Assembly (NCBI RefSeq): GCF_018130215.1
Contig: NZ_JAFCKQ010000021.1
Coordinates: 53,480 to 117,479, forward strand
Origin: Bradyrhizobium jicamae
GTDB taxonomy: Bacteria > Pseudomonadota > Alphaproteobacteria > Rhizobiales > Xanthobacteraceae
Direction of reading: 5' to 3'
DNA length: 64,000 nucleotides
Part shown: positions 7,331 through 14,544 of the stretch, in pieces
Numbering within the stretch: position 1 is the stretch's first letter
Layout of the letters: every line of letters begins with the position of its first letter
Translations under genes and position numbers: made by a program
Notes under the pieces: model-generated
Told to the model about the DNA's origin: nothing
The model's database searches: none
Seen by the model: the letters and a program-made list of their open reading frames with translations, nothing else

Positions 7331-9725
7331 CGATCGACGCGCAGGCCCCTCCGACGTCCTGAGACCTCGAAATGTGGGTGCGCCGATCAAGCGCACAGAA
7401 GACCCGCGTCTTCTGACCGGGAACGGCGAATACACTGCGGACCGGAAGCCTGACCGACCCCTCCATCTTGCATTCCTTCGTAGCGGTCAGCCGCATGCGC
7501 GGATCGCCCGCATCGATACCGCCGCAGCGCAGGCGGCGCCGGGTGTGTCGGCCGTTCTCACAGCTGAGGACATTGCCGACGATTTCAAGCCGGTGATCCC
7601 GTTCTCGCGGATGCCGAGTTACTACGCGACCCCAATCGTGCCACTAGCTTCCGGCAAGGTCCGATATGTCGGCGAGGCCGTCGTCGCGGTCGTCGCGACC
7701 TCACGTTACCTTGCCGAAGACGCACTTGAATTGATCGATGTCGAGTACGAACCGCTTGGCGCGATTTCCCGCGCGGAATCGGCCGTCGTCGACGACGCGC
7801 CGCTTCTTCATGAGGCTGCCGGCACCAACGTGCTGATTGCTCGTGAATTCAAGAAGGGCGATGTTGCGGCTGATCTGAAGGCCGCTGCAGTTAGGGTAGG
7901 CGGCCGCTTCGAAATGACGCGCAAGGCGCCGCTCGCGATGGAGCCGCGGAGCTACACCGCCGAGTACGACAAGCGTCGCGACGCCATCACGCTCTACACG
8001 TCCTCGAACATTCCCGGGATCGTTCGCGATGCGGTCTCGGAATCGCTTGATCTTCCGGGGCACCGCCTGCGGGTGGTTGCGCCCGACGTCGGTGGGAGCT
8101 TTGGGTCCAAAGGGTCGCTCTATCCGGAGGAACTCCTGATCTGCATCACGGCGCGCAAGCTTCGCCGATCGGTCAAATGGACCGCGGACAGGCTCGAAGA
8201 CGTCAGCAGTAGCAGCCAGGCCTTCGCCGAGGTCGTCGATGCGGAGATGGGGTTCGACAAGAATGGCGTCGCCACCTCGCTGCAAGCGGACGTAATCGGA
8301 GACGTGGGCGCTTACTCGATCTATCCCTGGACCTGCGGTCTGGAGCCTGTCCAGGTCGTGAGCTTCCTGCCGGGCCCGTACAAGATCGGGTCGTACAGGG
8401 GCGCGGTGCGCGGCGTTGCGACCTGCAAGCCTCCGACCGGCCCCTACCGGGGGGTCGGTCGGCCGATCGCGACTTTCGTCGCCGAGCGTCTGATGGACCT
8501 CGGGGCCAGGGCGCTCGGGATCGATCCGCTCGAGATCAGACGTCGCAATCTGGTTCGAGCCGAGGAGTTTCCATATCGGATCGCCTCCGGAATCATCTGG
8601 GACAAAACTGGCTTTATCGAGTGTCTGGAAGCAGCGGCCGAAGCGGCTGGTTATGACCAACTCCGGAGAGAGCAGGCCGAGGCACGCAACCAGGGACGTC
8701 TGTTCGGTATTGGCATCGCTTCCTACGCGGAATTGACGGGTATCGGCTCGCGGATCGCCGTGGCGCCAGGCATGCCGATCAATACGGGCTCAGAAACGGC
8801 GAAGATTACGATCGACTCGACGGGCGCCATCACCGCCGCATTTGGTGTCGCTTCCCACGGCCAAGGCCTTGAGACCACGTTGGCCCAGATCGTGGCCGAC
8901 GACCTCGGAGCCCGGTTCGAGGATGTTCGGGTCATCCAGGGAGATAGCGACGAGGTGCCGATGTCGACCGGAACCTACGCGAGCCGCAGCGCAGTGCTTG
9001 GAGGCGGCGCGGCGAAGCACGCGGCGAAAATCCTTCAGGAGAAAATCCAGCGCGTCGCCTCGCACCTCCTGGAAGCCAACGCTGACGACATCGAGGTGAC
9101 CGACGGTAAGGCCATCGTACTCGGTACCGATCGCATGGTGACGTTCAAACAGATCGCCAAGGCCGTCTATTCCGACATGAAGACGCTGCCGGTCGATGCC
9201 CGCGACGAATTGAGCGCGACCTACACCTACGATCCAATTAATGGGACGACCGCGGCCGCCACCCACATTGCCGCGGTAGAGATCGATCCAGCGACCTGCT
9301 TCGTGCAAATCCTGAAGTTCGTCGTCGCCGAAGATTGCGGCCGGATCATCAACCCGATGATCGTCGACGGGCAGGTGCACGGTGGAGTGGCGCAAGGCAT
9401 CGGTGCCGCGCTGCTCGAGGAATTGATCTACGACGAAGATGGCCAGCTTCTGACCGCCAGCCTCGTGGACTACGTCATCCCGTCCGCGCCCGAGGTGCCG
9501 GTCATGAACGTGGTCCATGTCGAGAGCGAGTCTGCTGTTACGGGCGGCTTCCGAGGCATGGGCGAGGGCGGCACGATCGGCGCGCCGGCGGCGATTGCGA
9601 ATGCGATCGCCGATGCGCTCTCGCCGCTGAATATCGACATCTCCATCCTTCCAATGACGCCAGAACGCGTTTTCCAACTGATGGAAAAAGCCAAGCCTAA
9701 ATCGAAAGGAAACGCTGATGAATAA
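7323..9725 (+). CDS. Xanthine dehydrogenase family molybdopterin-binding subunit (form-II CoxL-like)
   Basis: An 800-residue large subunit that binds the molybdopterin cytosine dinucleotide cofactor. Visible landmarks are RTEDPRLLTGNGEYTAD at the N-terminus, the cofactor-binding VGGSFGSKG, the active-site loop GPYRGVGRP (about residue 373) and the catalytic glutamate in GMGEGGTIGAPAA (about residue 746). The active-site loop is of the AYRGAGR type, not the AYRCSFR type of true CO dehydrogenase, so it hydroxylates an unknown organic substrate. The start at 7323 overlaps the end of the lactonase-like gene by 8 bases. Acyl-CoA ligase and crotonase genes in the same operon suggest a CoA-thioester substrate, as for furoyl-CoA dehydrogenase. 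That is inference. Confidence 0.92.
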   Translation: MNSDRRAGPSDVLRPRNVGAPIKRTEDPRLLTGNGEYTADRKPDRPLHLAFLRSGQPHARIARIDTAAAQAAPGVSAVLTAEDIADDFKPVIPFSRMPSYYATPIVPLASGKVRYVGEAVVAVVATSRYLAEDALELIDVEYEPLGAISRAESAVVDDAPLLHEAAGTNVLIAREFKKGDVAADLKAAAVRVGGRFEMTRKAPLAMEPRSYTAEYDKRRDAITLYTSSNIPGIVRDAVSESLDLPGHRLRVVAPDVGGSFGSKGSLYPEELLICITARKLRRSVKWTADRLEDVSSSSQAFAEVVDAEMGFDKNGVATSLQADVIGDVGAYSIYPWTCGLEPVQVVSFLPGPYKIGSYRGAVRGVATCKPPTGPYRGVGRPIATFVAERLMDLGARALGIDPLEIRRRNLVRAEEFPYRIASGIIWDKTGFIECLEAAAEAAGYDQLRREQAEARNQGRLFGIGIASYAELTGIGSRIAVAPGMPINTGSETAKITIDSTGAITAAFGVASHGQGLETTLAQIVADDLGARFEDVRVIQGDSDEVPMSTGTYASRSAVLGGGAAKHAAKILQEKIQRVASHLLEANADDIEVTDGKAIVLGTDRMVTFKQIAKAVYSDMKTLPVDARDELSATYTYDPINGTTAAATHIAAVEIDPATCFVQILKFVVAEDCGRIINPMIVDGQVHGGVAQGIGAALLEELIYDEDGQLLTASLVDYVIPSAPEVPVMNVVHVESESAVTGGFRGMGEGGTIGAPAAIANAIADALSPLNIDISILPMTPERVFQLMEKAKPKSKGNADE

Positions 9726-10467
9726 CTTGAAAGGACGTGTCGCCCTTGTGACGGGCGGCGGACGCGATGTGGGTGCGGCCATCTCCAGGATGCTTGCCGA
9801 ACACGGAGCAAGCGTCGCGGTTAATTACCACAGTTCGAAGACTGAGGCCGAGGCAGTGGTTGCCGAGATCGAGAAGGCTGGCGGTAAGGCGAAGGCCTAT
9901 CAGGCCGACATCGCGAATGCAGACGTCGTCAAGAAGATGATCTCTGACATCAAGGATGATTTGGGCGGGCTGGACATCCTGGTCAACAACGCCGGCCTGG
10001 TGTTCCGCAAACGCTTCAGCGAAAGTGCTCCGGACGATTGGAAGAAGCAGATCGATACCTGTCTTTACGGTGCGTTGAACTGCTCCCACAGTGCGGGACC
10101 TTTGCTCGAAGCTTCTGGCCACGGGCGCATCATCTCGATTATGGGCGACTCCTCCAGGGTCGGCGAATCCGGGCTCGCACTGGGTGCAGCCGCCCGCGCT
10201 GGCACGATCGCTCTGATGAAGTCGCTGGCCAGGGAATGGGGCCGATCGGGTGTAACCGCAAACTCGATCTCGCTGGGTCTGATCGAGACGGCCCACGACA
10301 AGTCCTGGGTTGATGCAAATCGTGACAAGTTGGTCAAGGCCTATGCGATCCGGCGCCTCGGACTGCCGTCCGATGTCGCGCCTCTCGTCACCCTTCTCGC
10401 GTCCGATGCCGGAAGCTGGATCACCGGCCAGGTGATCAGCGTCAACGGCGGATACAGCATGGTCTGA
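9718..10467 (+). CDS. SDR-family protein lacking the catalytic Tyr and Lys
   Basis: A 249-residue short-chain dehydrogenase/reductase-fold protein. The nucleotide-binding TGGGRDVGAAI (residues about 12-22) and the NNAG motif (about 90-93) are intact, as is the C-terminal ITGQVISVNGGYSM. The YxxxK active-site motif is absent: the aligned segment reads LALGAAARAG, placing Gly156 where Tyr should be and Arg160 where Lys should be. It is therefore unlikely to be an ordinary alcohol dehydrogenase; it may bind a nucleotide cofactor and do non-classical chemistry, or serve a structural role. It starts at ATG 9718, overlapping the Mo-subunit gene by 8 bases. Confidence 0.85.
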   Translation: MNNLKGRVALVTGGGRDVGAAISRMLAEHGASVAVNYHSSKTEAEAVVAEIEKAGGKAKAYQADIANADVVKKMISDIKDDLGGLDILVNNAGLVFRKRFSESAPDDWKKQIDTCLYGALNCSHSAGPLLEASGHGRIISIMGDSSRVGESGLALGAAARAGTIALMKSLAREWGRSGVTANSISLGLIETAHDKSWVDANRDKLVKAYAIRRLGLPSDVAPLVTLLASDAGSWITGQVISVNGGYSMV

Positions 10468-10478
10468 GGGAGGAGGGC

Positions 10479-12020
10479 ATGCTTCACGTCGATCTTATCG
10501 CGCCTATCGCGACGCTTCTCGAACGTCACGCGAAGCAACGGCCGAACCAGGTCGCGTACTGGGATTCGACTCGATCCGTTACCTACGGGCAGCTCGCCAG
10601 CCGGACCGCGTCAATTGCAGCTAATCTGGCAAAGGTCGGTCTGCGCGACGGCGACAAGATCGCGATCTACCTGCCAAACGGGGTCGATTGGATCGAGGCA
10701 TGCTTCGCCGCGCTGCGGGCCGGCGCGATCATTGTCCCGATCAGCTACGACGCGGCGGAAGGCGAGATCAGCTATCGACTGACCGATGCCGAGTGCGGGT
10801 TCATCGTCACGACGGTCGCCAGGAAGGAACTGACCGGCAAGATCTTCAGCGATGCCGCTATTGCGCCGATGTCTGTTTTCGCGGGGCCAGGCGCGGAAAA
10901 TTCAGGGATCTCGCTTGCTGGGCTTGCGGTAGGCGGTGATGCACCACCGGCCGATCCCGAGAACATCGATCGTTCGTCCTTCATCATTTACACGTCCGGG
11001 ACGACCGGACGGGCTAAGGGCGTCCTGCTGTCTTTGCGCGGCATGTTGTGGATCGCGGCGTCGTGCTGGGCACCGATCGCCGAACTGACCGAGCAGGACG
11101 TCGTCCTGTCGCCGCTGCCGCTCTTCCACTCGTACGGCTTGAATCTATCGGTACTGAGCGTGCTCTCCATCGGTGCGAGCGAGCACATCATGGAGAAATT
11201 CTCGCCGCAGCAGACACTTGATCTGCTCCAAACAGGAAAGTATTCGGTCCTTCCTGGCGTGCCTACGATGTTTCACTATCTCTTGCATCGCGCGCAGGAG
11301 ACGGGCGTCGAGCGTCTTGGTACAATCCGCCTCTGCATTTCCGCTGGCGCCATCATGCCGGCGACCCTCAACCGCGCGTTCGAAGAAAGGTTCAGAACCC
11401 GCCTGCTGGATGGGTACGGCATCACCGAAACCTCGACCATGGTAACGATGAACTGGTTGCATGGCGCCCGACCGATGGGGTCGTGTGGCTTACCTTTGCC
11501 TGGTCTGGCCGTGCGCATCGTCGATCCGTTCTCGGCCGAGGACGTTCCGATCGGTGAGGAGGGCGAATTGATCGTCCGTGGCCCAAACCTGATGTTGGGC
11601 TATCATAACAAGCCGACGGAGACGGCTTCCGCGCTGCGCAAAGGCTGGTACCACACAGGTGACCTCGCGAAGTCAGACCCATCCGGCTACCTAACTATCA
11701 CGGGCCGGATCAAGGAGCTAATCATCCGTGGCGGCCAGAACATCGCGCCCGCCGAGATCGAGGAGGTCGTGGTGCGGTATGCCCAGGTCAAGGACTGCGC
11801 GGTCGTCGGCGTCAAGCATGCGACGTTGGGAGAGGTTCCTTGCCTCTTCGTAGTTGCGAAGGAAAGCGAGTTCGACGTCGCCGCATTGATGGATCACTGT
11901 CGCGCGCATCTGTCAGCCTACAAGATCCCCGAGGCGACCCATATTGTTGGCGAAATTCCGAGGACGGGCTCCGGGAAGATCATGCGCTTCAAGCTGGTTG
12001 AAGCGTTGAACCAGGCTTGA
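10479..12020 (+). CDS. Acyl-CoA synthetase (AMP-forming ligase)
   Basis: A 513-residue class I adenylate-forming enzyme that activates a carboxylic acid with ATP and CoA. Motifs in order: P-loop IIYTSGTTGRAKGVLL (about residues 168-183), the DGYGITETSTM motif, the hinge GWYHTGDLAKSDPSGYLTIT, GRIKELIIRGGQNIAPAEIE, and the C-terminal lysine in PRTGSGKIMRFKL. Eleven bases separate it from the SDR gene, with GGGAGGAGG just upstream of the ATG. As last gene of the operon it probably produces the CoA thioester on which the Mo-hydroxylase and crotonase act. The acid cannot be named from sequence; furoate- or lactone-derived acids are candidates. Confidence 0.9.
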   Translation: MLHVDLIAPIATLLERHAKQRPNQVAYWDSTRSVTYGQLASRTASIAANLAKVGLRDGDKIAIYLPNGVDWIEACFAALRAGAIIVPISYDAAEGEISYRLTDAECGFIVTTVARKELTGKIFSDAAIAPMSVFAGPGAENSGISLAGLAVGGDAPPADPENIDRSSFIIYTSGTTGRAKGVLLSLRGMLWIAASCWAPIAELTEQDVVLSPLPLFHSYGLNLSVLSVLSIGASEHIMEKFSPQQTLDLLQTGKYSVLPGVPTMFHYLLHRAQETGVERLGTIRLCISAGAIMPATLNRAFEERFRTRLLDGYGITETSTMVTMNWLHGARPMGSCGLPLPGLAVRIVDPFSAEDVPIGEEGELIVRGPNLMLGYHNKPTETASALRKGWYHTGDLAKSDPSGYLTITGRIKELIIRGGQNIAPAEIEEVVVRYAQVKDCAVVGVKHATLGEVPCLFVVAKESEFDVAALMDHCRAHLSAYKIPEATHIVGEIPRTGSGKIMRFKLVEALNQA

Positions 12021-12032
12021 CCGGCGATCGAC

Positions 12033-13088
12033 TCATTCGACGGAGCGCGGGCCGAGTGCACCAAATGACCTGGGATCGTACGCCAGCCGGTACCGCATGT
12101 CGGCGGCAACGATCGGTTGCTTGCAGCGGTCGCAGTCCACCGAAGGCTGGAAGTCATGTCCGCATTTGAGGTGAGTGAGTATCAGCGGAGGCTTCCCCTT
12201 CGAGAGCCAACGGTCGCCCCATCGCAGCATCGCGATGAATGGACCATAGAGGTCACGCCCCATGTCGGTGAGAAGATATTCGTATCGATCCGGGGAACTC
12301 TGATATTGCCTTCGGTAGAACACGCCGCTTGCGACCAGGCGGTTTAGTCGATCGGTTAGGATGTTCGGCGCGATCGCAAGCTCGGTCAGTATCTTGTCAT
12401 ACCGACGGTTACCGAAGAAGCCCTCGCGGACCACCATGAAGCTCCATTTATCACCGATGATCTCTAGTGCGCGCGACACGGAGCTCGGACGACCAAGAAC
12501 AAACCGGCTTCCATCGGAAGGTCGCCTCGTATTACGGCCTGACTTGGCAGGACTGCGTCCTGCGCCGGGACCATCGCGATATTTCGCGTCCCGAGCCCCA
12601 ACACTTTCTCCGCAATGGGAGCACGTAACGATGGGATGGCTGTCGCAGCCGCAGTTGTTGTGAATGAGCGTCAGCGGCGGAGGCTTACCCTTGGACAGCC
12701 ATCGATCTCCGAACTGCATGAGGGCGATGAAGCTCGGATAGAGATCGAACCCCATCTTCGTCAGCCGGTACTCCTTGCGCTGGGAGGATCCGGGCGCGAC
12801 CTGACGAAAGATGGCGAGCTGGGTCAGCTTCTTCAGGCGGTCCGTCAACGTCGCGCGTGGGAGCCCGAGCGCCGAGCGGAATGCTTCGAACGTCTGCGTT
12901 CCGAAGAAGGCCTCGCGGATGATCAGGAACGCCCAGGCGTCGGAGACGATGTCGAGCGTACGCGCGACTGAGCAATTGCGTTCGGTTCGACCGACCGATG
13001 TCCGGAGCGCCGCGGGTGACCTTGGTTTGGCCGAGGCTTTGGCTGTCAGGGTCTTGGCGGTAGCTGGCATTCCGGAACGTCCATCCAT
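12033..13088 (-). CDS. Tandem-fused HxlR-type transcriptional regulator
   Basis: A 351-residue protein made of two complete HxlR winged-helix domains in one chain. Domain 1 runs from about residue 35 to 145 (NCSVARTLDIVSDAWAFLII ... PRATLTDRLKKLTQL), domain 2 from about 205 to 320 (SSVSRALEIIGDKWSFMVVR ... ILTDRLNRLVASGVF). Each domain is followed by a cysteine-bearing tail (TCSHCGES; DCDRCKQP) that looks like a small zinc-binding module. Usual HxlR proteins are single-domain homodimers of 110-150 residues, so this may be a single-chain dimer. It lies convergent to the ligase gene and divergent from the binding-protein gene at 13253. Repeated motifs at 4316, 13165 and 13188 are its likely targets. 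ATG at 13070 is an alternative start. Confidence 0.88.
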   Translation of the reverse strand: MDGRSGMPATAKTLTAKASAKPRSPAALRTSVGRTERNCSVARTLDIVSDAWAFLIIREAFFGTQTFEAFRSALGLPRATLTDRLKKLTQLAIFRQVAPGSSQRKEYRLTKMGFDLYPSFIALMQFGDRWLSKGKPPPLTLIHNNCGCDSHPIVTCSHCGESVGARDAKYRDGPGAGRSPAKSGRNTRRPSDGSRFVLGRPSSVSRALEIIGDKWSFMVVREGFFGNRRYDKILTELAIAPNILTDRLNRLVASGVFYRRQYQSSPDRYEYLLTDMGRDLYGPFIAMLRWGDRWLSKGKPPLILTHLKCGHDFQPSVDCDRCKQPIVAADMRYRLAYDPRSFGALGPRSVE

Positions 13089-13164
13089 GCAGACACCGCG
13101 ACTGCGGTGGCCCTCGAGAACTGCGCACCTCTAGCACATCGGCGCGATTGACTCGTCGTAAAAA

Positions 13165-13210
13165 TCAGTCTAGTTACGCATGTTACATTAGTCTAGTTAT
13201 GCTAGTGATC
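13165..13210. promoter_or_regulatory. Two tandem putative regulator-binding motifs between hxlR-like and binding-protein genes
   Basis: Site A at 13165 begins TCAGTCTAGTTACGCATGTT and site B at 13188 begins TTAGTCTAGTTATGCTAGTG; they are direct repeats with a 23-base period, about two helical turns. A third match sits at 4316-4337 before the Mo-hydroxylase operon. The position in the divergent intergenic region, 43 bases or more from the binding-protein start, suits control of that gene and autoregulation of the HxlR gene. Two adjacent sites could be occupied by the two domains of the fused regulator or by two molecules. Confidence 0.6.
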
Positions 13211-13252
13211 AATCTGAAGTCAGCAGCATACGAACGCCTGGGGAGGAGTGTC

Positions 13253-14479
13253 ATGAAGCTGAGAATCGGAAGCGTCCTGATCGCGACGGCGATGATCTTG
13301 ACGGTTAATGGCAGTGCCGGAGCCCAAACGACGGCTATCTCAGACGGTGTCGTGAAGATCGGGGTGCTGACCGACATGTCGGGGCAGTTCTCGCATGAGT
13401 CGGGCGAGGGCGCGGTAACGGCGGTGAAGATGGCCGTCGAAGACTTCGGCGGCAAAGTGCTTGGCAAGCCTATCGAGGTGCTCGTTGCCGATCACCAGAA
13501 TAAGCCGGACACAGCTTCGGCGCTGGCACGAAGGTGGTTCGATGTCGATCACGTCGACATGATCGGCAACCTGATCAATTCCTCTATTGCGCTCACCGTT
13601 TCCGGCCTCGCGAAGGAAAAGAACAGGATCGCTATCATTAACGGCTCCGGGTCGTCCCGCCTGACAGGGGACGCCTGTACGCCGAACAGCGTCCACTATG
13701 CTTACGACACTTACGCGCTGGCGCGTGGTACCGGCAGCGCACTCGCTAAGGACGGCAAGAAGTCGTGGTATTTCCTAACGGCTGACTACGCGTTCGGACA
13801 CGCGCTCGAAGCCGACACTTCTGCCGTCGTGAAGGCGCTGGGTGGCCAGGTCGTCGGATCGACCCGCTATCCACCCGACTCCTTCGACCAGTCCTCGTTC
13901 CTGCTGCAAGCGCAATCGTCGAAAGCGCAGGTCGTGGCGCTGGCTGGGTCCGGCAATGTCCTGGTGAATTCGATCAAGTCGGCGCAGGAATTTGGTATTC
14001 CGGCTGGAGGTCAGACGCTTGCGGGCCTCTTGGTCTGGATCACCGACATCAAGAGCATGGGCCTCTCGGCCGCGCAAGGACTGGTTCTCACCAACGCGTT
14101 CTATTGGGACCGTGATGATGAAACCCGAGCCTGGTCCAGGCGCTTCTATGAACGCATGAAGCGTATGCCGCATATGGGCGACGCTGGAGACTATTCGTCG
14201 ACACTGCACTACCTGCAGGCAATCCAGGCCGCCGGCACGGATGAAGCGCAGGCCGTCATGAGCAAGATGCGCGAAATCCCGATCAACGATTTCTTCGCCA
14301 AGAACGGTCGGATCCGAGAGGACGGTCGCATGGTGCACGACATGTACGTCTACGAAGTCAAGAGGCCGTCCGAGTCGAAGGCGGACTGGGACTTCTACAA
14401 ATTGCGAGAGGTGATTCCCGGCGACCAGGCATTCCGTCCACTGAAGGACAGCGCCTGCCCGTTGGTGAAGAAGGACTGA
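13253..14479 (+). CDS. ABC transporter substrate-binding protein (LivK/Peripla_BP_6 type)
   Basis: A 408-residue periplasmic binding protein. A signal peptide is clear: MKLRIGSVLIATAMILTVNG then a cleavage region GSAGAQ. The mature protein starts with ISDGVVKIGVLTDMSGQFSH, the usual beginning of branched-chain-amino-acid/aromatic-acid-type receptors, and a disulfide-type DACTPNSVH segment is present. The permease and ATPase genes are not in the window, so it must work with a transporter encoded elsewhere or act as a receptor. The ATG at 13253 has GGAGGAG a few bases upstream; the frame is open further upstream but would run into the operator repeats. It probably captures the substrate of the neighbouring catabolic enzymes. 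Confidence 0.9.
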   Translation: MKLRIGSVLIATAMILTVNGSAGAQTTAISDGVVKIGVLTDMSGQFSHESGEGAVTAVKMAVEDFGGKVLGKPIEVLVADHQNKPDTASALARRWFDVDHVDMIGNLINSSIALTVSGLAKEKNRIAIINGSGSSRLTGDACTPNSVHYAYDTYALARGTGSALAKDGKKSWYFLTADYAFGHALEADTSAVVKALGGQVVGSTRYPPDSFDQSSFLLQAQSSKAQVVALAGSGNVLVNSIKSAQEFGIPAGGQTLAGLLVWITDIKSMGLSAAQGLVLTNAFYWDRDDETRAWSRRFYERMKRMPHMGDAGDYSSTLHYLQAIQAAGTDEAQAVMSKMREIPINDFFAKNGRIREDGRMVHDMYVYEVKRPSESKADWDFYKLREVIPGDQAFRPLKDSACPLVKKD

Positions 14480-14544
14480 AACAGAGCGACAACATGGGCC
14501 CGGGGTGTGGTCGCATCCGAGCCCGAACCGAAGGAGGCCTCGTG

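Noticed and set aside
7701..8660. A 319-codon frame on the minus strand inside the Mo-subunit gene
   Set aside because: It is antisense to a strongly supported gene and has no recognisable domain.
5225..9725. Annotation as carbon monoxide dehydrogenase
   Set aside because: The active-site loop of the large subunit is the form-II PYRGVGR type without the cysteine needed for the Mo-Cu site.
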